From NCBI RefSeq assembly GCF_000959365.1, contig NZ_CP009555.1:3844001-3908000 (forward strand): 64,000 nucleotides of DNA, given 5' to 3'. A model generated the notes under the pieces. It was given only the letters and a program-made list of their open reading frames with translations, searched no databases and had not been told where the DNA came from. Both the position numbers and the translations under genes were made by a program. Shown in pieces: positions 1-8,513 of this stretch; position 1 is the stretch's first letter, and every line of letters begins with the position of its first letter. Source of the stretch: Burkholderia oklahomensis C6786 (GTDB lineage Bacteria > Pseudomonadota > Gammaproteobacteria > Burkholderiales > Burkholderiaceae).

Positions 1-3000
1 CGGCGACGAATTCGATGCCGCGCGGATCGTCGGTGAAATCGAGCGCGAAATCGAAGCGCGCGGCCGGATCGAGCCCCGGCGCCATCCGCACCGACGCGCC
101 CGGCAGCGACGCGGACAATTCGAGATCGAACTGCTGCGCGAACTTGACCCGCAGCCACTCGTCGCCGCGGCGCACGGGCGGCTTCACCGCGTCGACCACC
201 TTGTCGAACGGCACGTCCTGGTGCGCGAACGCGCCGAACGCGGCGTCGCGCACCGATGCGGCGAGCGATTCGAACGACTGCGCGGGCGACACGTGCGCGC
301 GCAGCGCGAGCGTGTTGAGGAACAGGCCGACGAGCGGCGCGGTCTCCGGACGCGCGCGCTGCGCGATCGGCGCGGCGACGGCGAGATCGCGCTCGCCCGT
401 CAGGCGGAACAGCCATGCGTCGAACGCGGCGAGCAGCACGGTGAACGGCGACGCGTGCAGCCGGCGCGCGGCATCGCGCACCGCGCCCGACACGGCGGAC
501 GAAAGACGCAGCGCGAGCCGGCCGCCGCGATAGTCGCGCTCGGCCGCGCGCGGCCGGTCGAGCGGCAGCGCGAGCGGCGCGGGCGCGTCGGCGAGCGCGG
601 CGCGCCAGTAGGCGAGCTGGCGCGCGGTTTCGCCCGCATCGAGCGCGTCGCGCTGCCATTGCGCGTAGTCCGCGTACTGGATCGGCAGCGTCGGCAGCGC
701 GGGCTCGCGGCCTTCGGCGAACGCCGCGTACGCGGTCGTCAGCTCGTCGAACGCGCAACGCGAGCTCCAGCCGTCGCTGACCGCGTGGTGCGTCGTCAGC
801 AGGAAGCGCTGCGCGCCGTCGGCGAGCGTCACGAGCAGCGCGCGCACGAGCGGACCGTCGGACAGGTCGAACGGCGCGCTCGCGTGGCGCTCGGTCAATT
901 CGGCCAAGCGCGCGGCGCGCGACGACGCGAACTCGCCGCGCAGATCGACGGCCGCGATCCGCACCGGCAGCATCGCGTGGATTCGCTGCACGACGATCCC
1001 GTCGTCGTTCTCGACGAGCGTCGTGCGCCATGCCTCGTGACGCGCGATCAGCGCATCGAGCGCGCGCTGCAGCGTGTCGAGGTCGAGCCCGCCGTCGACG
1101 TCCCAGTGGAACGACACGTGATAGGCGGCGCCCGCATCCTGCGTGCGCGCGAGCACCCAGAAGCGCTGTTGCGCGAACGACGCGGGACGCTCGACGGCGC
1201 CGGCGGCGTTGTCCGTATCGGCGCGCGGCGCCGGCGCGGCGGCCACGACCGGCCGATCCGCGCCCGGCCGCGCGCCGTCGATCCGCGCGGCGAGCTCGGC
1301 AAGCGGCGCATCGTCGAAAATCGCGTCGAGCCGCAGATCGACGCGCCATTCGAGCCGGATCGCGGCCTGCAACTGCATCGCGGCGAGCGAATCGCCGCCG
1401 CGCACGAAGAAGCGGTCGACGCGGCCGATCGGTGCCGGATCGTTCAGCAGGCGCCGCCACAGCGCGGCGACGCGGCGCTCGGTGTCCGTGCGCGGCGCGT
1501 CGAAACCGGCGGCGGCCTCGACGGGCAGCGCCGCGACCGCGTCGCGCAGCGCGGCGCGGTCGAGCTTGCCGTTCAGCGTGTAAGGCAGCTTGTCGAAGCG
1601 CGCGAACCGGTGCGGCAGCCATGCGGCCGGCAGATGCGCGGCGACGTGGGCGCGCAGCGCGTCGTCGTCCGGCCGCGTATCGGAGGCGGAATCGCCGGCG
1701 GACGTCTCGGCCCGCGGCCCGGCCAGCGCGACGCACGCGATCAGCTGCGTGCGCCCGTCCGCCGTCTCGGCGAGCACGCCCGCGTCGCGCACGCCCGGAT
1801 GCGCGAGCAGGCACGCGGCGATCTCGCCCGGCTCGACGCGCACGCCGCGCACCTGGACCTGATCGTCGATCCGGCCCAGATAGTCGAACGAGCCGTCCGC
1901 GCGCTCGCGCGCGAGGTCGCCCGTCCGGTAGATCCGCGCGCCGGGCTCGCCCGTCGGGTCCGGCGCGAAGCGCTCAGCGGTCAGCGCCGGGCGGCCGTGG
2001 TAGCCGCGCGCGAGACACGCGCCGCCGAGCAGCAGCTCGCCCGCGTCGCCGTGCGCGACCGAGCCGTCCGCCTGCTCGACGCGCGCGACGCGCCGGCCGA
2101 TCGGCCAGCCGATCGGCAGCGACGCGTAGCCGTTGCCGTCTTCGAGCGCGGGCGCCGTGCCCGGATCGACCGGCCAGAGCATCGGCGAGATCACGGTCTC
2201 GGTCGGCCCGTAGCCGTTGACGAGACGGATCGACGGAAACACGCGGCGGATCTCGTCGAACGTGTCCTGCGACATCGCCTCGCCGCCGAACAGCAGCACG
2301 CGCAGCGACGGCGGCACGCCTTCGCGCGCGCATACCGCCGCGAACTCGCGCAGGTACGCGGGCGGCAGCGTCGTGTTCGTCACGCGCTCGCGCGCGATCA
2401 GCGCGTGCGCGGCGTCGGGCGGGAACGGCGGCGGATCGCTAATGACGACGCTGCCGCCGACCGCGAGCGGCACGAGCCACGCCTCGATCGCGACGTCGAA
2501 GTTCACCGACGCGAAATGCAGCACGCGATCGCCGGGCCCGATCGGCAGCGATTCGGCGAGCGCGTCGCCGTGCGCGGCGAGCGGGCCGTGCTCGACGACG
2601 ACCGCCTTCGGCGTGCCCGTCGAGCCGGACGTATAGATCATGTAGGCGGCCGCGCGCGGATGCACCGCGACGTCCGTGCACCCGTCGTCCGCCTCGCCGC
2701 CGTGCACGCGCGGCGCGGCCGGGTCCGGCCGCGCGACGCTCGCGACGTCGAAGCATTGTGCAAAGCGCGCGCGCATCGCGGCGTCGGCCGACGCGTCGAC
2801 GATCCCGTGCGCGAGCCCCGCATCGCGCGCGACCCAATCGAGCCGCGCGGCCGGATGGCGCGGATCGAGCGCGACGAACACGCCGCCCGCCTTCATCACC
2901 GCGAGCAGCGCGACGAACAGGTCGCACGAGCGCGCGACGCAGACGCCCACCCGCACTTCCGTCGTCACGCCCGCCGCGCGCAGTTGCGCGGCGAGGCGCG

Positions 3001-3133
3001 CCGCGCGGTCGTCGAGTTCGCCGCGCGACAGGCGCACGGTGTCGGGCGAAAACGACGCAAGCGCGGGCGCGTCGGGATCGAGTCGCGCGAGCGCGTGGAT
3101 TCGTTGATGCAGCGCAGTCGGAAAGCTCGTCAT
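1..3133 (-). CDS. Siderophore non-ribosomal peptide synthetase, 5' part (A-T-C...)
   Basis: Partial gene whose 3' end lies beyond position 1; 1044 codons are visible. The ATG at 3131-3133 starts MTSFPTALHQR. An adenylation domain comes first, with the A3 loop YTSGSTGTPK near residue 167, NGYGPTE, YRTGDLAR and NGKLDR. A carrier domain follows, with FFVRGGDSL near residue 575. A condensation domain begins at FAQQRFW and has its HHAVSDG catalytic motif near residue 780. Starting with A-T and no leading C domain fits a loading module for the first residue, as in ornibactin/malleobactin OrbI-type synthetases, where acylated hydroxy-ornithine comes first (family knowledge). The substrate cannot be proven by eye. 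No Shine-Dalgarno sequence is obvious. A siderophore sigma-factor promoter lies 80 bp upstream, and the exporter gene is divergent. Confidence 0.93.
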   Translation of the reverse strand, partial: MTSFPTALHQRIHALARLDPDAPALASFSPDTVRLSRGELDDRAARLAAQLRAAGVTTEVRVGVCVARSCDLFVALLAVMKAGGVFVALDPRHPAARLDWVARDAGLAHGIVDASADAAMRARFAQCFDVASVARPDPAAPRVHGGEADDGCTDVAVHPRAAAYMIYTSGSTGTPKAVVVEHGPLAAHGDALAESLPIGPGDRVLHFASVNFDVAIEAWLVPLAVGGSVVISDPPPFPPDAAHALIARERVTNTTLPPAYLREFAAVCAREGVPPSLRVLLFGGEAMSQDTFDEIRRVFPSIRLVNGYGPTETVISPMLWPVDPGTAPALEDGNGYASLPIGWPIGRRVARVEQADGSVAHGDAGELLLGGACLARGYHGRPALTAERFAPDPTGEPGARIYRTGDLARERADGSFDYLGRIDDQVQVRGVRVEPGEIAACLLAHPGVRDAGVLAETADGRTQLIACVALAGPRAETSAGDSASDTRPDDDALRAHVAAHLPAAWLPHRFARFDKLPYTLNGKLDRAALRDAVAALPVEAAAGFDAPRTDTERRVAALWRRLLNDPAPIGRVDRFFVRGGDSLAAMQLQAAIRLEWRVDLRLDAIFDDAPLAELAARIDGARPGADRPVVAAAPAPRADTDNAAGAVERPASFAQQRFWVLARTQDAGAAYHVSFHWDVDGGLDLDTLQRALDALIARHEAWRTTLVENDDGIVVQRIHAMLPVRIAAVDLRGEFASSRAARLAELTERHASAPFDLSDGPLVRALLVTLADGAQRFLLTTHHAVSDGWSSRCAFDELTTAYAAFAEGREPALPTLPIQYADYAQWQRDALDAGETARQLAYWRAALADAPAPLALPLDRPRAAERDYRGGRLALRLSSAVSGAVRDAARRLHASPFTVLLAAFDAWLFRLTGERDLAVAAPIAQRARPETAPLVGLFLNTLALRAHVSPAQSFESLAASVRDAAFGAFAHQDVPFDKVVDAVKPPVRRGDEWLRVKFAQQFDLELSASLPGASVRMAPGLDPAARFDFALDFTDDPRGIEFVA

Positions 3134-3212
3134 AGGGCGTGAAGTCCGTTGGATCCGGCCGCCTCGGCCGTTCGTTCATGTCGCCGGCCGCAAGAGGGCC
3201 GCTTCAACAGTG

Positions 3213-3240
3213 AGACGAATCACGCGTGAAATTTTTTACC
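3213..3240 (-). promoter_or_regulatory. MbaS/OrbS-type iron-starvation sigma promoter of the NRPS gene
   Basis: On the minus strand GGTAAAAAA (3240-3232), 10 nt, then GATTCGTCT (3221-3213). This fits TAAA(n)-N16-CGT, the PvdS/OrbS-class consensus. The same 9-10-9 layout recurs at 3357-3384 (+) and 18103-18130 (-). It lies about 80 bp upstream of the NRPS ATG. Confidence 0.8.
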
Positions 3241-3356
3241 GCGCCGTTTACCCGGCGCGGCGGCCGGCACGTTGCCGGCGCGCGCCGCGACGGCTCCGCA
3301 GGCGCGCCCGGACGCCGTCGCCGCCGGCATCGACGCCCGCCAGCGCGAAGGCCGCG

Positions 3357-3384
3357 GGTAAACATTGCGCCCGCCCGTTCGTCT
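3357..3384 (+). promoter_or_regulatory. MbaS/OrbS-type promoter of the siderophore exporter
   Basis: GGTAAACAT, 10 nt, CGTTCGTCT on the plus strand, with the same spacing as the two minus-strand copies. It ends 86 bp before the ATG at 3471. Together with 3213-3240 it forms a divergent promoter pair in the NRPS/exporter intergenic region. Confidence 0.78.
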
Positions 3385-3470
3385 AGCAGTCAGAGGGCGC
3401 GCACGCGCCTCGCCGTCCGCTTCGCGCATCGAAGCGCCGTCCCGATCTTCACTTGACTCGTAACCTGCCG

Positions 3471-5216
3471 ATGACCGCTGCCACCGGGCGCCTCGACGCC
3501 CCGCCCCCGACCGATTCCGGACCCGCCGCGAAGTACGCGCGGCGCCTGATCCTCGCGCTCCTGAAGCGCTCCCGCGGCGCGTTCGCGATCGCGCTCGCCG
3601 CGTGCGTGCTGAACGGCGCGTCGAGCGTGCTGCTCGTCGCGACGCTGAGCCGCGCGCTGTCGCAGCCCGAGGCGGCCGACGTCACGCTCGCGTGGCGCTT
3701 CGGCCTCTGCGCGGTGATCGCGCTCGTGACCCGGATCGTCACCGGCGTGCTGTTCGCCCGCCTGTCGCAGGACACGATGGCGCAACTGCGCGAGCACGTC
3801 GCGCGGCGCGTCGCGGCGGCCGAGCTGCAGGACGTCGAGCGGATCGGCGCGGCGCCCGTCCAGTCGGTGCTGACCGACGACGCGACCAACGTGTCGATGC
3901 TGTTCTTCGCGCTGCCGAACCTCGTGATGCACGGCTCGATCGTGTTCGGCTGCCTGGGCTATCTCGCGTGGCTGTCGTGGCCCGTGTGCCTGCTCGCGGT
4001 CGCGGCGATCCTCGTCGGCTCGGTTGGCTACCACGCGGGCGACAAGCGCGCGATCGCATGGCTCGAGGATGCCGGCCGCTCGCAGGACAAGCTGTTCGGC
4101 TATCTCGGCGCGCTCTTTTCGGGCGCGAAGGAGCTGAAGCTGCATCAGGCGCGCTCGCGCCAGTTCGTCGACGGCCAACTGGGCGCCGCGATCGCCGAAG
4201 TGCGCGACCATCGCCGCCGCGCGTTCAGCGCGTACGCGATCGGCGTCGGCTGGATCGTGTTCCTGTTCTACGTGTTCCTCGGCGTCGCGGCGTTCTGGCC
4301 CGCGCTCGGCGTGCGCGGCGACGGCCCCGCCGCATCCGGCTACGTGGTCGTGTTCCTGTTCATGCTGCTGCCGCTCGACGGGCTCCTGAACAACGTGCCG
4401 ACGCTGAACGCGGCGCGCGTGTCGCTCGAGCGGATCGAGAAGCTGATGGCGCAGTTCGGCGCGCTGCGCACGGCGCCGCCGCCCGACGAGCGCGCATCGC
4501 ACGCGCCGTTCGACACGCTCGCGCTGCGCGGCGTCACGCATTCGTACTTCCACGAGCGCGACGAGCGGATGTTCCGCGTCGGCCCGATCGACCTGACGCT
4601 GAAGCCGGGCGAGCTCGTGTTCATCGTCGGCGGCAACGGCAGCGGCAAGACGACGCTCGCGAAGGTGCTGACGGGCCTCTACGAGCCCGAAAGCGGCGCG
4701 ATCGAGCTCGACGGCAGGCCGATCGGCCTCGCCGAGCGCGCCGCGTACCGCGAGCGCTTCTCGGCGGTGTTCAACGACTTCCACCTGTTCGACGCGCTGC
4801 TCGGCATCGTCGATCCGAACGACGCGGCCCGCGCGCAGGCCGACGCGCGCGCGAACGCGCTCGTCGCGAAGCTCTCGCTCGATCACAAGGTGCAGGTCGT
4901 CGACGGCGCGTTCTCGACGCGCGCGCTGTCGACCGGGCAGCGCAAGCGGCTTGCGCTCGTCGTCGCGTATCTCGAGGATCGGCCGCTGTATCTGTTCGAC
5001 GAGTGGGCGGCGGATCAGGACCCGGCGTTCAAGGCGGTGTTCTACGAGCAACTGCTGCCGGAGCTGCGCGCGCGCGGCAAGACGGTGATCGTGATCAGCC
5101 ACGACGACCGGTACTTCCCGATCGCGGATCGGGTGCTGAAGCTCGATAACGGAAAGATCATCAGCGAGACGTATGGGGCCGAGCGGGCGGCGCTGGCGAA
5201 TGGGACGGTAGGCTGA
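3471..5216 (+). CDS. PvdE/OrbE-like siderophore peptide ABC exporter (fused TMD-NBD)
   Basis: 581 aa. The N-terminal 300 residues form a six-helix exporter membrane domain. The C-terminal nucleotide-binding domain has Walker A GGNGSGKTT, signature LSTGQRKR and Walker B LYLFDEWAADQDP; the DEWAADQDP form is typical of the cyclic-peptide/PvdE export family. By family it probably moves the siderophore or its precursor across the inner membrane. The ATG at 3471 was chosen; an in-frame TTG at 3453 would add six residues, and neither has a good ribosome binding site. It is divergent from the NRPS gene and has its own siderophore sigma promoter, matching my recollection that orbE is oppositely oriented in ornibactin clusters. 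Confidence 0.9.
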   Translation: MTAATGRLDAPPPTDSGPAAKYARRLILALLKRSRGAFAIALAACVLNGASSVLLVATLSRALSQPEAADVTLAWRFGLCAVIALVTRIVTGVLFARLSQDTMAQLREHVARRVAAAELQDVERIGAAPVQSVLTDDATNVSMLFFALPNLVMHGSIVFGCLGYLAWLSWPVCLLAVAAILVGSVGYHAGDKRAIAWLEDAGRSQDKLFGYLGALFSGAKELKLHQARSRQFVDGQLGAAIAEVRDHRRRAFSAYAIGVGWIVFLFYVFLGVAAFWPALGVRGDGPAASGYVVVFLFMLLPLDGLLNNVPTLNAARVSLERIEKLMAQFGALRTAPPPDERASHAPFDTLALRGVTHSYFHERDERMFRVGPIDLTLKPGELVFIVGGNGSGKTTLAKVLTGLYEPESGAIELDGRPIGLAERAAYRERFSAVFNDFHLFDALLGIVDPNDAARAQADARANALVAKLSLDHKVQVVDGAFSTRALSTGQRKRLALVVAYLEDRPLYLFDEWAADQDPAFKAVFYEQLLPELRARGKTVIVISHDDRYFPIADRVLKLDNGKIISETYGAERAALANGTVG

Positions 5217-5764
5217 TTCGCAACGGAATCGGTATGCGCGGGGCGGTCATCGACGGCCCCGCGCTCGCGCCTGCGCGCACGCGTCGCTCGTTCGAGCGGC
5301 AGCGCGCGCCAAGCATTGCCACTTGCGGGCTTTCTCTTCGCGGTCTCGCGGGCATTCGTCTTCGCGACAATCAAGGCGAATCGCGCGATATCGCCAGGCC
5401 GACGTTAGCCCGCCACGCGCTTGCAATCCACGTCCGGCGCCGGAGACGGCGACGAATGCCGCTTTGGTCTGGCGTCGGCCGGGTAGCCGCTGAATGGCTT
5501 CAAATTCAGTGCGTCGAAAAGAGCCGCGATGCAGTTCGGCCGGCAAGCATCGCTCGGCCATGCTGCTTCGTCGATGCTCGGAAGGCGACTCGCCGCCATG
5601 ACCGGCCTTTCGATTCGCAAAGGCGAACGCCGAGCGTTCGGTCAACGCAACCACCCGCAGACGAACGCCGGCACGGCCGCGGCATTCCCCTTAGAGCCGG
5701 AACCATTTTTCCGCCGACGTCGCGTCCGCTCGACCGGCGAAAAACGGCACGGACGCCCATGACG
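5217..5764. other. Intergenic stretch, no recognisable gene
   Basis: About 550 bp between the exporter stop and the oxidoreductase stop. Open frames exist on both strands, but their compositions do not resemble proteins and none has a ribosome binding site. It marks one edge of the segment interposed in the siderophore locus. Confidence 0.5.
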
Positions 5765-7000
5765 CTAACGGGGCGTTCTCCGGACCACCCATCGGCGGTA
5801 ACGCCGTGTCTGGCATGCGGCGGCGAGCTGCTGAAACATCAGGGCCTTGAGCGGCGAGACGTCCGGATCGGCCGCGCGTCCCTCGCTGAGCCGCTTGAGC
5901 TGAAACTTGACGACCGCCATATTGGCCAGCGAGCCCAGCGCCTTGTTCTTCCAGACGATCGGCCGCAGCATCGGCGCGTTGTCCTTGCCATCCCGCCAGT
6001 CGCGCGGCAGATTCGGATCGATCGATAACGCCGTTGCGATGCCAACCATCGCGATGCCGCTGTCGATCACCGCCTCGGCCACCGCGCGGCGGCGGATGCC
6101 GCCCGTGACCATCAAGGGCATGTGCGCGGCCGCCACGATATCGCGCGCGAATTCCAGGAAGTACGCTTCGCGCGCGAGCGTGCGGCCATCGCGGGCTTGT
6201 CCCTGCATGGCCGGAACCTCATAGCTTCCCCCGGAAAGCTCCACGAGATCGACACCGAGCGGATTGAGCATCTCGACCACGCGCTTCGCATCGTCGGAAC
6301 TGAAGCCGCCGCGCTGGAAATCCGCCGAATTCAGCTTGACGGCGACCACGAACCCGGGCGCGACCGCGCTTCGCACCGACCGGACGATTTCGACGAGCAG
6401 GCGTGCGCGATTCTCGATGCCGCCGCCCCACTTGTCCTGTCGCTTGTTCGTTATCGGAGAAAGGAACTGGCTCAGCAGATAGCCGTGCGCCGCGTGAATC
6501 TGTACGCCTGTGAAGCCGCTTTGTTCCGCGAGCTGCGCGCTGCGCGTGAAGCGCCGCTGCACGTCGGCGATGTCCTGCTCGGTCATTTCTCTCGGCACGG
6601 GAAACTGCCTGGACAACGCGCCGAGCTCCAGTGCGACCGCGGATGGCGCAAGCGTGGTCTGGCCGAGCGCGGCCTGCATCTGACGGCCGGGGTGATTGAT
6701 CTGCATCCAGACATGCGCGCCATGCGCGCGCGCGATCCGCGCCCAACGGCGAAAGCGGTCGAGACGAGCGTCGTCCTCCAGGACCACGCCGTTCGGTCCG
6801 GTCATTGCACGGCTGTCCACCATGACGTTGCCGGTCAGGATCAGGCCGGCTCCGCCCCCGGCCCAGGCATCGTACAGGCGCAACAGCGCATCGGACGGCG
6901 CATGGTCCGCATCCGCCATGTTCTCTTCCATGGCCGCCTTGGCCAAACGGTTCGAAATCATCGCGCCATTGGGCAGGGCAAGGGGCGTGAACAGCTTCAT
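5765..7000 (-). CDS. Old Yellow Enzyme-family NADH:flavin oxidoreductase
   Basis: 411 aa, starting MKLFTPLALPNG. The OYE TIM-barrel signatures are visible: AKAAMEENMAD near the N terminus, QINHPGRQ for FMN and substrate contacts, HAAHGYLLSQFLSP, and GGIRRR in the phosphate-binding region. The family reduces enones, nitro-compounds or dienoyl substrates with NAD(P)H and FMN; the substrate here is unknown. The ATG at 7000 has GAGG 8 nt upstream; an ATG at 7006 would sit too close to it. An upstream extension of the frame is not supported. It is divergent from a MerR regulator, with a MerR-type promoter between them, which suggests induction by an electrophile or drug-like ligand. Confidence 0.88.
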   Translation of the reverse strand: MKLFTPLALPNGAMISNRLAKAAMEENMADADHAPSDALLRLYDAWAGGGAGLILTGNVMVDSRAMTGPNGVVLEDDARLDRFRRWARIARAHGAHVWMQINHPGRQMQAALGQTTLAPSAVALELGALSRQFPVPREMTEQDIADVQRRFTRSAQLAEQSGFTGVQIHAAHGYLLSQFLSPITNKRQDKWGGGIENRARLLVEIVRSVRSAVAPGFVVAVKLNSADFQRGGFSSDDAKRVVEMLNPLGVDLVELSGGSYEVPAMQGQARDGRTLAREAYFLEFARDIVAAAHMPLMVTGGIRRRAVAEAVIDSGIAMVGIATALSIDPNLPRDWRDGKDNAPMLRPIVWKNKALGSLANMAVVKFQLKRLSEGRAADPDVSPLKALMFQQLAAACQTRRYRRWVVRRTPR

Positions 7001-7028
7001 CGGCATATCCTCGATTGACGACAGATCG

Positions 7029-7059
7029 ACGTTAACCTTAAAGTCAACTTCAATGTCAA
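7029..7059 (-). promoter_or_regulatory. MerR-type promoter with operator dyad for the OYE gene
   Basis: Minus-strand TTGACA (7059-7054) is followed, after an overlong spacer of 18-19 bp, by TTAACG/TAACGT near 7030. Inside the spacer lies the near-perfect dyad TTAAAGT-CA-ACTTCAA (7038-7053). A dyad in an overlong spacer is the classic MerR-activated layout. Confidence 0.65.
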
Positions 7060-7075
7060 GCGCCGGGAGACGGGG

Positions 7076-7540
7076 ATGAAGATTGGCGAGCTGGCGAGGC
7101 TGAGCGGCATTACCGCCTCGCGAATCCGGTTCTACGAAGCGCACGGTCTGCTTCAGCCCGCGCAGCGGCAAGCCAACGGGTACCGTGAATATGGTCCGGA
7201 CACATTGACCCGGCTGGAAATCATCAATCGTGCGCAGGGCGCGGGGTTTTCTCTGGAAGAAATCCGCGCGGTCCTGCCGCCCGATCTGAATGCGTGGCCT
7301 CACGAAGCACTGCTTCAGGCCTTTCGGCACAAGATCGACGAGATCGAATTGCTCGAGCAGCATTTGGCACAGAGCAAGCGCCACCTGCTCGCCCTCATCG
7401 ACGAGATCGCGAACCGGACAGAGGGCGAGGATTGCGAGGATGCGACACAGCGTGTGCTCGACAAGCTGCGTCAGGATGGGGTTGGCCAATCTCCGGCGAA
7501 CGGTCGCTCGCGTCCTGCAAGAGCGCGAACACGCGCTTGA
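7076..7540 (+). CDS. MerR-family transcriptional regulator
   Basis: 154 aa. The N-terminal winged helix reads MKIGELARLSGITASRIRFY and is followed by GLLQPAQRQANGYREYG, the standard MerR recognition helix and wing. A coiled dimerisation helix covers roughly residues 75-125 (IDEIELLEQHLAQSK). The metal-binding cysteines of MerR/CueR are absent (only one Cys, in EDCED), so an organic or redox ligand is more likely than a metal. A purine-rich site (GGGAGACGGGG) precedes the ATG directly. The divergent oxidoreductase gene and the operator dyad in the 75-bp gap argue that it controls that gene and itself. Confidence 0.88.
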   Translation: MKIGELARLSGITASRIRFYEAHGLLQPAQRQANGYREYGPDTLTRLEIINRAQGAGFSLEEIRAVLPPDLNAWPHEALLQAFRHKIDEIELLEQHLAQSKRHLLALIDEIANRTEGEDCEDATQRVLDKLRQDGVGQSPANGRSRPARARTRA

Positions 7541-8513
7541 TTCACGCAGTCCGAATGCCGAACGATACCCACCATAGCCGGCGCGCGCTCGGAAACCTGC
7601 GACGGGCCTCCACGGCGGAAACGCGAAAGTCCGGTCCAAGCGTCGGGGGACGGCGCGGCCAACCGAGTGGCCCCTGTCATCGCGCAAACAGTCAAGGTGA
7701 CTGCGCGAACCCGAGTGGCTGAAACGGGGCGGCCGCGGCCCGATCGCGTCGCGCGGGTGCCGGCCGCTGCAGCCGTCGACCGCCCGATCGCGGACATTCG
7801 AGCGCCCGTTCGTGCTCCGGCTGCGGACCGTCGAGCGCCGATCATCCACGCGACCGCCCTGCAACCTGACAACGCCACGTCCGGCCCTCCATTCGCCATC
7901 GGAGCGCGAGTGACGTTCTCGACGACCGAGGTTTGTCAGATGGATACGCGCGACTATACTTTTATCGTCCGACGAGATTGGCCCGATCCATGGGCGCAAC
8001 CTGATCACAACGCATGCGCAGCCCGATGCATGAGGCGACCCGGTAAGCCGACGTTGACGCATTGAACCCCAAGTCGCCGCCAGCGCGGAGCAACCCGAAA
8101 CGTCCAACCCGTGCAGAGCAATCGAATGTCTGCGGCCTGATCCGACGCCGCGCGGTCCGCGAGCGACCTCGTGCAGCCGGTCGGCTCGGTACGGCTGCGA
8201 TCGCGATGGGCGGAATCAATGCGCCCTCTTTACGTGTTCGGCGCCCGTTTTTTGCCGGCGGCGCGCCCAAGGGGTCAGTTCGTTGCAGCGGCAACCGACA
8301 GCGGGATCGGGATTCCGGGGGGAACCTGGCATGCGCTTTCAATCGAGGCCTCATCACGAACCGGGTTGGTCCTGGCCTTCCGTCGAACCGCTTTGGCCGC
8401 CAAGGGGGACACGGCCCGCCAGACGCACGGCAACCGCCTCGGCCGGCGCGTGGCATTTGTCCAGGAACCATCACTGGGCCGGTGAAAGGCATCGCGCAGC
8501 CGAGCAGATCGGC
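7541..8513. other. Long intergenic stretch, no convincing gene
   Basis: About 970 bp between merR and the GGDEF-EAL gene. Two plus-strand open frames (7667-8065 and 8062-8517) give Arg/Pro/Ala-rich translations without recognisable domains. I do not call them genes. Confidence 0.5.

Noticed and set aside
221..3142. 973-codon plus-strand open frame
   Set aside because: Arg/Gly/Ala-rich translation without domains; it is the antisense shadow of the NRPS gene, whose minus-strand frame has all A, T and C motifs.
7001..8107. N-terminal extension of the oxidoreductase frame
   Set aside because: The family starts at MKLF (7000) with a ribosome binding site; the extension runs through merR and its promoter.
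8283..8513. Upstream extension of the GGDEF-EAL gene
   Set aside because: The extra 77 residues are low-complexity, and the receiver domain begins normally at MINRRVLVIN.
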